From: Streptomyces sp. NBC_00377
GTDB taxonomy: Bacteria > Actinomycetota > Actinomycetes > Streptomycetales > Streptomycetaceae
Length of the DNA: 64,000 nucleotides
Assembly (NCBI RefSeq): GCF_036075115.1
Contig: NZ_CP107958.1
Location: 8,432,001 to 8,496,000 of the forward strand
Direction of reading: 5' to 3'
A program made the position numbers and the translations under genes. Shown one piece after another: positions 25,772 to 34,850 of this stretch. Below the pieces are notes generated by a model. It ran no database searches. It worked only from the letters and a program-made list of their open reading frames with translations, and was not told the DNA's origin. Every line of letters starts with the position of its first letter. Position 1 is the stretch's first letter.

Positions 25772-26692
25772 ATGACCAGCGAAACGATCACCGCGAACGC
25801 CGCGGGCACCTGGGACATCGGCGGCCTGACGGTCGGCCGCGTCGGCTTCGGCGCGATGCGGCTGACCGGCAGCGCGGCCTTCCACCTCGGTACGCCGAGC
25901 GAGCGCGGCCGTTCGATCGCCGTCCTGCGCGGGGCGGTCGAGCTCGGCGTCAATCACATCGACACCGCCGCCTTCTACTTCTCCGCCCTCCGCTCCGCCA
26001 ACGAGCTGATCAACAGCGCGCTGGCCCCGTACCCGGACGACCTGCTCATCGCCACCAAGGTCGGCCCCTTCCGCGACTGGTCGGGGGAGTGGGGCACCTC
26101 GGCCCGCCCCGAGGACCTGCGGGGCCACGTGGAGGAGAACCTGCGCCAGCTCGGCCGCGACCACCTCGACCTGGTCTACCTGCGCCGGATGCGCCAGGAG
26201 TCGATCGCCGAGCACTTCGGCGCCCTCGCCGAACTGCGCACCGCCGGACTGGTCCGCCACCTCGGCGTCTCCGACGTCGAACCCCGTCATCTCGCCGAGG
26301 CACAGGCCATCGCCCCCGTCGTCAGCGTGCAGAACCGCTACGGCTTCGGGCACCACTCCCCGGCGACCGAGGAACTCCTGCGCGTCTGCGGCGAGCAGGG
26401 CGTGGCCTTCGTGCCGTTCTTCGCCATCGCAGGCGACGGCGGGGCCCGGGGCGCCTCCACCGCCCATGACGAGGCGCTCCTCACCGTCGCCCACGCCCAC
26501 GGCGCGTCCCCCGCCGCTGTCCGCCTCGCCTGGACTCTCGCCCAGGGGCCGCACGTGCTGGCCATCCCCGGCACGGGAGACCCCGCCCACCTCGCGGAGA
26601 ACGTGGCGGCGGGCGCACTGCGCCTCACGGTCGAGGACCTGGACCGCCTGAACACCGCGCACCGCGCCACGGGCGGGACGCCGGAGAGCTGA
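25772..26692 (+). CDS. aldo/keto reductase, PdxI/YdbC-like (306 aa)
   Basis: This TIM-barrel reductase has the AKR Asp and Tyr in NHIDTAAFYF and the Lys in LLIATKVGP. The strand that normally gives the catalytic His reads LDLVYLRRM, with Arg instead. The PdxI/YdbC subgroup (pyridoxal reductase) has a similar DVVNLR segment, so pyridoxal reduction is a reasonable guess. The cofactor end is AIPGTGDPAHLAENVAAG. The ATG at 25772 is six bases after GAGACT, a possible -10 of a leaderless message, and no ribosome site is seen. Confidence 0.85.
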   Translation: MTSETITANAAGTWDIGGLTVGRVGFGAMRLTGSAAFHLGTPSERGRSIAVLRGAVELGVNHIDTAAFYFSALRSANELINSALAPYPDDLLIATKVGPFRDWSGEWGTSARPEDLRGHVEENLRQLGRDHLDLVYLRRMRQESIAEHFGALAELRTAGLVRHLGVSDVEPRHLAEAQAIAPVVSVQNRYGFGHHSPATEELLRVCGEQGVAFVPFFAIAGDGGARGASTAHDEALLTVAHAHGASPAAVRLAWTLAQGPHVLAIPGTGDPAHLAENVAAGALRLTVEDLDRLNTAHRATGGTPES

Positions 26693-26867
26693 TCCGCCGG
26701 ATCCGGCAGGCAAGGCCGGCGCGGCACGAAGACCGGATGCCGCCACCGCCCCCGGATCCGTCGGCCGGCGGGATCCGGGCGCGGGCAGGGCGCCTGCGCG
26801 GCCCACGCCCCGTCCTGCATCAAATGCCGCCCGGGCAACTCGTGCTCCCCCCGCCATGCCCGGCACC

Positions 26868-26911
26868 GCGACCGCCCGCACGGCGACCGCCCGCACGGCG
26901 ACCGCCCGCAC
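26868..26911. repeat. three tandem copies of a 15-bp unit
   Basis: GCGACCGCCCGCACG occurs at 26868-26882, again at 26883-26897, and 14 of 15 bases at 26898-26911. No coding role is evident. Confidence 0.85.
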
Positions 26912-27113
26912 CCTGAGACGGGCGTACGACGCGCTGTCCCGCCCCGGGTCCCGGCCGGTGCTCGCCAGGACCGCCCGGGCGGCCTCCTCCGTTACCTCCT
27001 CCCCGGTGTGCGTCCGGTCCTCGCCGTCGACGAGGACGACCTCCCGCGTGTCCCGACAGCCGGGCGGGTCCGGCCGCTCTCCCGGAGCTTCCGCCGCCCG
27101 CCCGCGAGGGCAA

Positions 27114-27141
27114 CTGGCGTGGGTGACGTTTTACGTATAAC
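27114..27141 (+). promoter_or_regulatory. candidate promoter of the VOC-adenosine deaminase unit
   Basis: CTGGCG (27114-27119) and TATAAC (27136-27141) are 16 bp apart. The -10 is part of an AT-rich TTTTACGTATAA element, and inverted GGTGA/TCACC (27122-27126/27143-27147) flank it as a possible operator. Confidence 0.45.
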
Positions 27142-27196
27142 CTCACCCGTCAATCGCACCTCGCGAAAGCCCCCGCACACTCCCCGAAAGGCCACG

Positions 27197-27592
27197 ATGA
27201 GTCGCATCGCCCTGGTCACGCTCGTCGTCGACGACTACGACGAGGCGATCCGCTTCTACACCGAGGCGCTCGGATTCCGGCTGGCCGAGGACGAACCCCG
27301 TCCCGGCGGGGCCCGCTGGGTCGTCGTGCGGCCCGGGGACCGCCAGGACGGCACCGGGCTGCTGCTCGCCCGGGCCAAGGGCGACGCCCAGCGCGCCCGC
27401 GTCGGCGACCAGACCGGCGGCCGCGTCGGGTTCTTCCTGCACACCGACGACTTCGCCGGCGACCATGCCCGCATGCTCGCCGCCGGCGTGACCTTCCTGG
27501 AGGAGCCCCGCCACGAGGCCTACGGCTCCGTCGCCGTCTTCCAGGACCTGTACGGGAACCGCTGGGACCTGCTCCAGCCCGCCACCACCTGA
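27197..27592 (+). CDS. VOC-family (glyoxalase/bleomycin resistance type) protein (131 aa)
   Basis: A single vicinal-oxygen-chelate unit: ALVTLVVDDYDEAIRFYTEALGF at the start, GRVGFFLHTDDFAGDHARM in the middle and VAVFQDLYGNRWDLLQP at the end. Metal-ligand positions are not all His/Glu, so enzymatic activity is uncertain and ligand binding or sequestration is possible. The ATG has GAAAGG upstream. It lies 27 bp before the adenosine deaminase gene and is probably cotranscribed. Confidence 0.87.
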   Translation: MSRIALVTLVVDDYDEAIRFYTEALGFRLAEDEPRPGGARWVVVRPGDRQDGTGLLLARAKGDAQRARVGDQTGGRVGFFLHTDDFAGDHARMLAAGVTFLEEPRHEAYGSVAVFQDLYGNRWDLLQPATT

Positions 27593-27619
27593 GAACCACC
27601 TGCCGAGGAACACAGACTG

Positions 27620-28690
27620 ATGACCGCGCCCCGCATCGACACCGAAACGCTCCGCCGACTCCCCAAGGCGGTCCTGCACGACCACCTCGACGGCGGCCTG
27701 CGCCCCGCCACCGTCGTCGAACTCGCGGACGCGGTCGGCCACAAGCTGCCGACCGCCGACCCCGACGAGCTCGCCGCCTGGTACTTCGAGGCAGCCAACT
27801 CCGGTGACCTGGTGCGCTACATAGCCACCTTCGAGCACACCCTCGCCGTGATGCAGACCCGCGAGGGCCTGCTGCGCACCGCGGAGGAGTACGTCCTCGA
27901 CCTGGCGGCCGACGGGGTCGTCTACGGCGAGGTCCGCTACGCCCCCGAGCTGAACGTCAACGGCGGGCTGAGTCTCGCCGAGGTCGTGGAGACCGTCCAG
28001 GAGGGCCTCGCGGCCGGCATGGCGAAGGCGGCGGCGGCCGGGACGCCGGTCCGGGTCGGCACGCTGCTGTGCGGCATGCGGATGTTCGACCGCGTGCGCG
28101 AGGCCGCCGATCTCGCGGTCGCCTTCCGGGACGCGGGCGTCGTCGGCTTCGACATCGCCGGCGCCGAGGACGGCTTCCCGCCCGCCGACCACCTCGACGC
28201 CTTCGAGCACCTGCGCCGCGAGAATGTCCCCTTCACCATCCACGCCGGCGAGGCCCATGGCCTGCCCAGCATCCACCAGGCCCTCCAGGTCTGCGGGGCC
28301 CAGCGCATCGGCCACGGCGTGCGCATCACCGACGACATCGTGGACGGCAAGCTCGGCCGGCTCGCCGGCTGGGTCCGCGACCGCCGCATCGCCCTGGAGA
28401 TGTGCCCGACCTCCAACCTCCAGACCGGCGCGGCCACCTCGATCGCCGAGCACCCCATCACCGCGCTGAAGGACCTCGGCTTCCGCGTCACCCTCAACAC
28501 CGACAACCGGCTGGTCTCCGGCACCACGATGACCCGCGAGATGTCGCTGCTGGTCGAGGAGGCCGGCTGGACCGTCGAGGACCTGCGCACCGTCACGGTG
28601 AACGCCCTCAAGAGCGCGTTCGTGCCGTTCGACGAGCGCAACGCCCTCATCGAGGACGTCGTCCTGCCGGCCTACGCCGCGGCGCTCTGA
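27620..28690 (+). CDS. add: adenosine deaminase (356 aa)
   Basis: This zinc enzyme converts adenosine to inosine in purine salvage. The zinc HxH is in AVLHDHLDGGLRP near residue 20. HAGEAHGLPSIHQAL (near 212-226) carries the third zinc His and the catalytic Glu, QRIGHGVRI the catalytic His, EMCPTSNLQTG the purine loop and VTLNTDNRLVSGTTM the zinc Asp. The length is usual. The last 19 bp overlap the convergent DinB gene. Confidence 0.95.
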   Translation: MTAPRIDTETLRRLPKAVLHDHLDGGLRPATVVELADAVGHKLPTADPDELAAWYFEAANSGDLVRYIATFEHTLAVMQTREGLLRTAEEYVLDLAADGVVYGEVRYAPELNVNGGLSLAEVVETVQEGLAAGMAKAAAAGTPVRVGTLLCGMRMFDRVREAADLAVAFRDAGVVGFDIAGAEDGFPPADHLDAFEHLRRENVPFTIHAGEAHGLPSIHQALQVCGAQRIGHGVRITDDIVDGKLGRLAGWVRDRRIALEMCPTSNLQTGAATSIAEHPITALKDLGFRVTLNTDNRLVSGTTMTREMSLLVEEAGWTVEDLRTVTVNALKSAFVPFDERNALIEDVVLPAYAAAL

Positions 28691-29187
28691 AGCAGCCCGC
28701 GGACATAGGCGGCCTGTCCGACGTGCTGGAGATCGTCGGACAGGACGCTCACCAGCCGTACGCCGAGGGTGACCGGCGGGTCCCAGCGCTCGTCCACGAC
28801 ACGCTCCAGATCCGCTGCCGTCAGCGCGTGCAGCGCCGCCAGGCTCTGCGCGTGCACGGCGTCGTGGTATCCGGTCAGCAGATCGGCGTCGGAGACCTGC
28901 ACCTTCGCGACCTGCGCGGCGCTGTGCCCGTACCCGGTGTCCTGGCGCGGCAGGCCGAGAGCGAACCGCTTCTCCCAGTCCTGGGCCAGCCACACCTGGT
29001 CGAGCCCGAAGGCGTCGGCGACATGGTCGTCCTGAACGCGGGTGAGGTGCCAGACGAGCCAGGCGATCGAGTTGGACGCGGCGGCGGGCCGGGCGGCCAG
29101 GGCGTCGGGGTCCAGGCCCTCGACGGCGGCGTGGACCTCTTCCCGGATGCGGCTGTACCCCTCGATGAGGATGTCCTTGGCATGCAT
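28672..29187 (-). CDS. DinB/mycothiol-dependent maleylpyruvate isomerase-type protein (171 aa)
   Basis: This is a four-helix DinB-fold protein, DUF664 type. The metal-binding histidines are visible in WLVWHLTRVQDDHVAD (two) and LQHVGQAAYVRG (third). Family members are metal-dependent and often use mycothiol; the substrate is unknown. The ATG at 29187 is preferred because the protein then begins MHAKDILIEGYSRI, the usual start; an ATG at 29205 is the alternative. It is convergent with add and lies downstream of the LysR gene. Confidence 0.87.
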   Translation of the reverse strand: MHAKDILIEGYSRIREEVHAAVEGLDPDALAARPAAASNSIAWLVWHLTRVQDDHVADAFGLDQVWLAQDWEKRFALGLPRQDTGYGHSAAQVAKVQVSDADLLTGYHDAVHAQSLAALHALTAADLERVVDERWDPPVTLGVRLVSVLSDDLQHVGQAAYVRGLLQSAAA

Positions 29188-29212
29188 GCGTCCACCATCG
29201 CGCACCCGGGGC

Positions 29213-30097
29213 TCAGACGCTCCCCGTCTCGAGCAGCGCCATCAGTGCCCGGGCGGCCGGGCTGGTGGCCCGGGCGGGCGGCAGCAGTGCGACCGTCTCG
29301 TACACCGCCTCGCCCGTTCCCTTGAGGGGCAGCGCGGTGAGCGCCTCGCGCTTGTGCCGGAAGTGGCGCGGTACGACGGCGACGCCCAGGTTCTCGGCCA
29401 CCAGGTCCAGGAGGCTGTGCACGTCGTTGACCTCCAGGGCGACCGTGCGCCGTACTCCCGCCTCGGCGAACGCGACGTCGGTGGCCCGGCGCGGCCCCCA
29501 GTCGGGGTGGAAGTCGACGAACACCTCGCCCGCGACGTCCTGCGGCGTCAGCGCCGCCGACACCCCGGCGAGACGGTGCTCGGGATGGCACAGCACGTAC
29601 ATCGGCTCGCTGGCCAGCGGCGCGCAGCGGAGCTGGTCGGTGTCCGTCTGGGTCCGGTAGGCGAAGGCCAGGTCGAGCCGGCCGGCCGCCACCTCCTCGC
29701 CCAGGGCGCCGGAACCGGTCTGGCGCAGCCGGATCTCCACATCCGGATGGCGCCGCCGGAACGCCGCGAGCAGCCCCGCCACATCCACCCCGGCGATGCA
29801 CTGCTCGGTGCCCACGGAGAGCGTGCCGCGCACCACTCCCTGGACGGCGGCCACCGCCTCGTGGGCCGCACGCACCTGCGCGAGGATACGTTCCGCCTCG
29901 GCCAGCAGCGCCCGGCCCGCCTCGGTGAGCGTCACCCGCCGGGTGGTCCGGACGAACAGCGGAGCGCGCAGTTCCCGCTCCAGGGCCCTGATCGACGCCG
30001 ACAGGCCCGACTGGGAGACCATCAGGCGTTCGGCGGCCCGGGTGAAGTGCTGGTCCTCGGCGACCGCGACGAAGTGCTGGAGGTGACGCAGTTCCAT
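29213..30097 (-). CDS. LysR-family transcriptional regulator (294 aa)
   Basis: The N-terminal helix-turn-helix is typical: MELRHLQHFVAVAEDQHFTR, AAERLMVSQSGLSASIRALE, ELRAPLFVRTTRRVTLTEAG. The effector domain follows from about residue 90 (GTLSVGTEQCIAGVDVAGLL). It is divergent from an aldo/keto reductase gene with 123 bp between the starts, the classic arrangement for a LysR protein and its target. The effector is unknown. Confidence 0.92.
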   Translation of the reverse strand: MELRHLQHFVAVAEDQHFTRAAERLMVSQSGLSASIRALERELRAPLFVRTTRRVTLTEAGRALLAEAERILAQVRAAHEAVAAVQGVVRGTLSVGTEQCIAGVDVAGLLAAFRRRHPDVEIRLRQTGSGALGEEVAAGRLDLAFAYRTQTDTDQLRCAPLASEPMYVLCHPEHRLAGVSAALTPQDVAGEVFVDFHPDWGPRRATDVAFAEAGVRRTVALEVNDVHSLLDLVAENLGVAVVPRHFRHKREALTALPLKGTGEAVYETVALLPPARATSPAARALMALLETGSV

Positions 30098-30220
30098 GAT
30101 TGAGAAGCGTAGCCGCACAATTCCATCGGATTCTTCTGTTGGACCACTATCCGCAGGTCGGCGAGAGTGGGTAGCAGTCTGTGAGACCGATCTTCCGTGC
30201 CAACCCTTCCTGGAGTCGCG

Positions 30221-31213
30221 TTGTACACCGCACACCCCGACCGCTACGCGGACATGCCCTACCGGCGCACCGGACGCAGCGGCCTGAAGCTCCCCGCGCT
30301 GTCGCTCGGACTGTGGCACAACTTCGGCCCGGACCGCCCGGTCGAGACCCAGCGGGCGATCCTGCGCCGCGCCTTCGACCTCGGTGTCACCCACTTCGAC
30401 CTGGCCAACAACTACGGGCCGCCGCCCGGCGCCGCCGAGTCGGCGCTGGGCGAGGCCCTGAAGGCGGACTTCGCGCCCTACCGCGACGAGCTGGTCATCT
30501 CCACCAAGGCCGGTTATCTGATGTGGCCGGGCCCGTACGGGGAGTGGGGTTCTCGCAAGTACCTGCTGTCCTCGCTCGACCAGAGCCTGAGCCGGATGGG
30601 CCTGGAGTACGTCGACGTCTTCTACTCGCACCGCCCCGACCCGGAGACTCCCCTCGAGGAGACGATGGGCGCCCTGCACACCGCGGTGCAGCAGGGCAAG
30701 GCGCTCTACGTCGGTGTCTCCAACTACTCGGCGGAGCAGACCCGCGAGGCCGCCCGCATCCTCGGCGAGCTGGGCACCCCGCTGCTCATCCACCAGCCGC
30801 GGTACTCGATGCTGGACCGCCGCCCCGAGAGCGAGGGCCTGCTCGACGCCCTGGACGAGCTCCAGGTGGGCTCGATCGTGTTCTCGCCCCTGGAGCAGGG
30901 TCTGCTGACCGGCCGCTACCTGGACGGCATCCCGGAGGACTCGCGGGCCGCGAGCGACAGCCCGTTCCTGAACTCCGACGCGCTGACCGAGGAGCTCGTG
31001 GGCAAGCTGCGCGCCCTCGACGACATCGCCAAGTCCCGCGGTCAGTCCCTCGCCCAGCTCGCCCTGGCCTGGGTGCTGCGCGGCGGGCGGGTGACCTCCG
31101 CGCTGGTGGGCGCGAGCAGCGCCCGGCAGATCGAGGACAGCGTCGGCGCCCTCGCCAACCTGGACTTCGAGGCCGGGGAGCTGGACCGGATCGACGCGGT
31201 GATCAACGGCTGA
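30221..31213 (+). CDS. aldo/keto reductase, YghZ/MgrA type (330 aa)
   Basis: AKR catalytic residues are in THFDLANNYGPPPG (Asp, Tyr), LVISTKAGYLMWPG (Lys) and VFYSHRPDPETPLEE (His). GYLMWPGPYGEWGSRKYLL is characteristic of the YghZ/AKR14 methylglyoxal reductase group. The NADP end is VTSALVGASSARQIEDSV. The TTG at 30221 is the likely start: GGAG lies seven to ten bases upstream and the protein then begins (M)YTAHPDRYADMPYRRTGRS, as such proteins do. The GTG at 30197 is possible. It is probably controlled by the divergent LysR. Confidence 0.9.
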   Translation: MYTAHPDRYADMPYRRTGRSGLKLPALSLGLWHNFGPDRPVETQRAILRRAFDLGVTHFDLANNYGPPPGAAESALGEALKADFAPYRDELVISTKAGYLMWPGPYGEWGSRKYLLSSLDQSLSRMGLEYVDVFYSHRPDPETPLEETMGALHTAVQQGKALYVGVSNYSAEQTREAARILGELGTPLLIHQPRYSMLDRRPESEGLLDALDELQVGSIVFSPLEQGLLTGRYLDGIPEDSRAASDSPFLNSDALTEELVGKLRALDDIAKSRGQSLAQLALAWVLRGGRVTSALVGASSARQIEDSVGALANLDFEAGELDRIDAVING

Positions 31214-31405
31214 GTTGTTCCGTCAGGAGGACGGTCACCGGATCGCCCTCCTGTTTTCCGATCACCTCGCGCACCTCGGCGTCGACGGCAAGCCTGCGGG
31301 CGCCCTCCCCGGGGCATAGGTCCAGCCGCCTTTCGCCGGGCTCTTGCGCAGGACGCCCGTGAATTCGGTATTCACTGTTCCGGTTCCGTTTCCGGTTGCA
31401 CTCAT
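31203..31405 (-). pseudogene. decayed DUF1905-domain gene
   Basis: From ATG 31405 the frame reads NTEFTGVLRKSPAKGGWTY, the start of a DUF1905 domain. It then runs into unrelated residues and stops. In another frame the end of the domain is intact: GEGARRLAVDAEVREVIGK, QEGDPVTVLLTEQLSR, ending at 31203. About 45 internal codons are missing and the two parts are out of frame, so one deletion explains it. The tail overlaps the convergent aldo/keto reductase by 11 bp. Confidence 0.8.
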
Positions 31406-31609
31406 GATGTCCTCGGCCCGCGGTGATCCGTCGGGGATCGGACCACCGCGAGCGAGGGAATTCATCGCCGGCCGGCCGACCGCATTTCAGGCGCTTGCGG
31501 GCAGCCCGGTCGAGGAATCCGCGGGTGCAGGTGATCCGCCCCGGGAGTCCGGAGTCCGGGGGCATGACGTCGGACCGGCCACCGGCGCCGGAGCTGTGCC
31601 CGAGGAGAC

Positions 31610-31735
31610 GCCCCCGGCGGCCCACGCGGCGGTAACAGCCTTGGCCAGAGCTTCGGGCCCACGCGCGTTCCACGCCTCGAACCGACGGGCGACGGCGTTC
31701 TCCTGTCCCTCGTATCGCCCGGTGTTCGCGGACAC
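31610..31735 (-). pseudogene. N-terminal fragment of a SnoaL-like protein
   Basis: From GTG 31735 the translation reads NAVARRFEAWNARGPEAL, AKAVTAAWAAGG, the first helix of a SnoaL/NTF2-like polyketide cyclase-type protein (AWN...D/GPEAL...). After this the similarity ends and the frame runs on with low-complexity sequence. It is about 40 residues of a ~130-residue domain, probably left by a deletion. Recognition is by eye only. Confidence 0.45.
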
Positions 31736-31949
31736 GGGGAATGGCTTCCAATGAGGTCGTCGACACTGGTCAGGACGCGGAATCCGGCATTCGCCGATCC
31801 GGTGTGACCACCTTGCCCGCGCCCGCCGTCCGGGTCGATTGCCTGTCGGGTAATGACGACGCACTCCGGCGCTCGCCGAATTTCGGCCATGAGGGGCACG
31901 GAATATGCCAAGAGACTGGCCGGAAAGTCATGGTGACAGTGTTTCAAGA

Positions 31950-31981
31950 GTGAACATACTCGAACGTCAGGGGTAGTTCAC
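31950..31981 (+). promoter_or_regulatory. inverted repeat GTGAAC...GTTCAC upstream of the 136-aa gene
   Basis: GTGAAC (31950-31955) and GTTCAC (31976-31981) are separated by 20 bp in the AT-richer leader, about 60-90 bp before the GTG start. Centre spacing is 26 bp. It may be a regulator site. Confidence 0.35.
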
Positions 31982-32042
31982 CCCTCAGAGCCGCACGGAA
32001 AGCGAGGCACAACCGGCAAGCGAGCACCCGGGGGAGAGAGAC

Positions 32043-32453
32043 GTGCACGACGAATTCCTGTGCCATGTCACCGCGTACGGCGTCTGCGACGGCCGGCGCA
32101 TCGGCGTGCCGCTCGGCACCTATCGTGCGCCGACGCTGGCGCTCGCCCTGTGGTGGCTGAGGGACCGGGCCTCCTGGATGGCCGAACGGCTCGATCCGCA
32201 GCCCGAGAGCGAGCACATCCCGCCGGGCGCCCTGGTTCCGGTCGCCGACAACGTGCCGGACGTGCCGGCACTGCTGCGGGCCTGGTGTGCCGACATGGGC
32301 CGTCAGGAGCTGGTGGCCGACGAGTTGGCCGGCGGGCGGCTGGTGCGGATCGCGATCAGCGACGAGACCACCGAGTACGAACTGCTCGCCGAATCCGTCG
32401 ACGCGCTGCGGATGCAGCGGACCGTCCCCGCACTCGTCCTCCCCGTCGGCTGA
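32043..32453 (+). CDS. hypothetical protein (136 aa)
   Basis: A soluble acidic protein with HDEFLCHVTAYGVCDGRRIG at the start and TTEYELLAESVDALRMQR near the end. Two Cys lie near the N-terminus and one in LLRAWCADMG. It starts with GTG after GGGGAGAGAG. It lies 48 bp before the FHA-ABC gene, which has its own leaderless-type promoter, so membership in that operon is uncertain. No family is recognised. Confidence 0.7.
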   Translation: MHDEFLCHVTAYGVCDGRRIGVPLGTYRAPTLALALWWLRDRASWMAERLDPQPESEHIPPGALVPVADNVPDVPALLRAWCADMGRQELVADELAGGRLVRIAISDETTEYELLAESVDALRMQRTVPALVLPVG

Positions 32454-32501
32454 CGCTCCGCCCGTCGGGCGCACCCAGGAGCAAATCGATAGAATTCAGA
32501 C

Positions 32502-34841
32502 ATGGTGGAGCGACCGGTCTCCTCGACCGCGCCCGAACTCGTGCTGGAGACCGAGACGGGTGGCGGTGTGCTGATCCCGGGCCATGACTACCGCATCGGA
32601 CGGGACCCGCTCAGCGACATCGTCATCGACGACACCCGCGTCTCCTGGCACCACGCGGTGCTGCGGCCCGACGGCGACCACTGGATTCTCGAGGACGAAC
32701 AGAGCACCAACGGGACCTACACGGACGGCCGACGCGTCCAGGAGTGGGACGTCGGCCCCGGCAGCGTGATCCGCCTCGGCAGCCCCGCCGACGGCCCCTG
32801 CCTGGTCCTGTCCGGCCGTCCGGCTCCCCTCGCCGAGCGCCCCTCCGCGGTCTCCCGGCCCGCAGTGACCGGCACCTTCCGCCGGCCCACCAGCGTCCGG
32901 GCGCTGCCCCCGCGCACCGTCCGCATCGGCCGCGCCGCCGACAACGACCTCGTCGTCGACGACCTGGTCGTCTCGCGCCGGCACGCGGAACTGCGCGAGC
33001 TGCCCGGCGGAGGCCACGAGATCGCCGACCTCGGGAGCCACAACGGGACGTACCTCAACGGCCTGCCCGTCACCCGCGCCCCGCTCGGGCCAGGTGACGT
33101 CGTCGGCATCGGCCACTCGGCCTTCTGCCTGGTCGGTGACCTGCTCCAGGAGTACGTCGACACCGGCGAGGTCTCCCTCGACGTACAGGACCTCACGGTC
33201 ACCGTAGACCGTGGCCGCAAGGTGCTCCTCGACCACGTCTCCTTCCCGGTGGGGGAGAAGTGCCTGCTGGCGGTCGTCGGACCCAGCGGCGCAGGCAAGT
33301 CCACCCTGCTCGGCGCCCTCACCGGCCAGCGCCCGGCGGGCCACGGCACGGTCGTGTACGACGGCCGCGACCTCTACCGCGACTACGCCGAACTGCGCCA
33401 GCGCATCGGACTGGTCCCGCAGGACGACATCCTGCACGCCCAGCTGACCGTGCGCAGCGCCCTCGTCTACGCCGCCGAACTGCGCTTCCCGCAGGACACC
33501 GCCAAGGCGGAGCGCCGCGAGCGGGTCGAGGAGGTCATCCGCGAGCTGGGGCTCGAGCAGCGCTCGGGCCAGCCCGTGCACAGCCTCTCCGGCGGTCAGC
33601 GCAAGCGCGTGAGCGTGGCACTGGAGCTGCTGACCAAGCCGTCGCTCCTCTTCCTCGACGAGCCGACCTCCGGACTCGACCCCGGCATGGACCGCTCGGT
33701 GATGCACATGCTGCGCGGCCTCGCCGACGACGGCCGTACCGTCATCGTCGTCACGCACAGCGTCCTCAGCCTCGACGTCTGCGACCGGCTGCTGGTGCTC
33801 GCGCCGGGCGGCAGGGTCGCCTACTACGGCCCGCCGGGGGACGCCCTCGCCTTCTTCGGCTTCGAGCACTGGCCCGAGGCCTTCGAGGCCTTCGAGCGCG
33901 ATCAGGAGCGCGACTGGGCGGCGCAGTACCGCGACTCGCCGCTGCGGCGGCAGTACATCGTCAACGACAGTGAGCAGCCCCGACTGCCCCGTTCCGGGCC
34001 GGTGATCATGCTGCCGCCGCCCCGGCCCCGCAGCAGGGGCGCCCAGCTCGGCACCCTCGTGCGCCGCTACACCGCCGCACTCGCCGCAGACCGCACCTTC
34101 CTCGCCATCATGATCGCCCTGCCGTTCGTCATGGGCGCCATGGCCCGCGCCCTGGCCGGCGGCACGCTCGACCAGGAGCACGCGATGAACGTGCTGCTCA
34201 TCCTGTGCGTCGGCGGCGTTCTCACCGGCGCGGCCAACGCCGTGCGCGAGCTCGTCAAGGAACGCGTGATCTACCAGCGAGAACGCGCCGTCGGCCTGTC
34301 CAGATCGGCCTACCTGATGTCCAAGGTCGTCGTCCTCGGCACCGTGACCGTCGTACAGGCGGTGGTGCTGACCCTCGTCGCCCTGCTCGGCGTCGATCTC
34401 AACGCACCGGACGGCGAGGGTGTGTTGATGCCGCCCCTCGTCGAGATCGCCGTCGCGGTGGCCCTGCTGGCCTTCACGGCGATGATGCTCGGTCTGCTGG
34501 TCTCCGCCCTGGTCCGCAAGGAGGAGGTGACGATGCCGCTGCTGGTGCTGCTCGCCATCGTCCAAGTGGTCTTCTGCGGGGCGCTGCTGACCCTGGACGG
34601 CGTGCCGGGCCTGGAGCAGCTGTCGTGGCTGGTGCCCGCACGGTGGGCGCTCGGCGCGATGGCCGGCACCATCGGTCTCGCCAGGATCGTGCCGGGGGAC
34701 CTCACCTCGGATCCGCTGTTCGAGCACGCGGTGGGGGTGTGGCTGCTCGACGTGGGGATGCTCGTCGTGTTGTCGGCGGTCTTCGGATTCCTCGTCTCCC
34801 GGCTGCTGCGCCGGCACGAGCCCGCCGTGATGCGGAAGTAG
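32502..34841 (+). CDS. ABC transporter fused to two FHA domains (ATPase + ABC-2 permease, 779 aa)
   Basis: Two phosphothreonine-binding FHA domains come first: domain 1 (residues ~24-105) with RIGRDPLSD, VSWHH and NGTY, domain 2 (~135-215) with RIGRAADNDL, VSRRH and NGTYLNG. The ATPase follows with Walker A GPSGAGKST (260-268), signature LSGGQRKRVSVALEL and Walker B LLFLDEPTSGLD. The last ~270 residues hold six membrane helices of the ABC-2 (ABCG) type. Mycobacterial Rv1747, regulated by kinase PknF, has the same order. A kinase gene lies two genes downstream. TAGAAT ends six bases before the ATG, suggesting a leaderless message. Confidence 0.95.
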   Translation: MVERPVSSTAPELVLETETGGGVLIPGHDYRIGRDPLSDIVIDDTRVSWHHAVLRPDGDHWILEDEQSTNGTYTDGRRVQEWDVGPGSVIRLGSPADGPCLVLSGRPAPLAERPSAVSRPAVTGTFRRPTSVRALPPRTVRIGRAADNDLVVDDLVVSRRHAELRELPGGGHEIADLGSHNGTYLNGLPVTRAPLGPGDVVGIGHSAFCLVGDLLQEYVDTGEVSLDVQDLTVTVDRGRKVLLDHVSFPVGEKCLLAVVGPSGAGKSTLLGALTGQRPAGHGTVVYDGRDLYRDYAELRQRIGLVPQDDILHAQLTVRSALVYAAELRFPQDTAKAERRERVEEVIRELGLEQRSGQPVHSLSGGQRKRVSVALELLTKPSLLFLDEPTSGLDPGMDRSVMHMLRGLADDGRTVIVVTHSVLSLDVCDRLLVLAPGGRVAYYGPPGDALAFFGFEHWPEAFEAFERDQERDWAAQYRDSPLRRQYIVNDSEQPRLPRSGPVIMLPPPRPRSRGAQLGTLVRRYTAALAADRTFLAIMIALPFVMGAMARALAGGTLDQEHAMNVLLILCVGGVLTGAANAVRELVKERVIYQRERAVGLSRSAYLMSKVVVLGTVTVVQAVVLTLVALLGVDLNAPDGEGVLMPPLVEIAVAVALLAFTAMMLGLLVSALVRKEEVTMPLLVLLAIVQVVFCGALLTLDGVPGLEQLSWLVPARWALGAMAGTIGLARIVPGDLTSDPLFEHAVGVWLLDVGMLVVLSAVFGFLVSRLLRRHEPAVMRK

Positions 34842-34850
34842 GAGCGGCCC

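Larger units (their letters stand above)
26693..27196. other. intergenic region, 504 bp
   Basis: No convincing gene is seen. The stretch holds a triplicated 15-mer at 26868-26911 and, close to the VOC gene, an AT-rich promoter-like segment at 27114-27147. The long open frames on both strands have no ribosome site and no recognisable product. Confidence 0.5.
31406..32042. other. intergenic region with gene debris, 637 bp
   Basis: Apart from the SnoaL-like fragment at 31610-31735 on the minus strand, no intact gene is seen. Composition is visibly less GC-rich than the surroundings from about 31740 to 31980, and the last part holds the inverted repeat at 31950-31981 upstream of the next gene. 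Confidence 0.55.
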
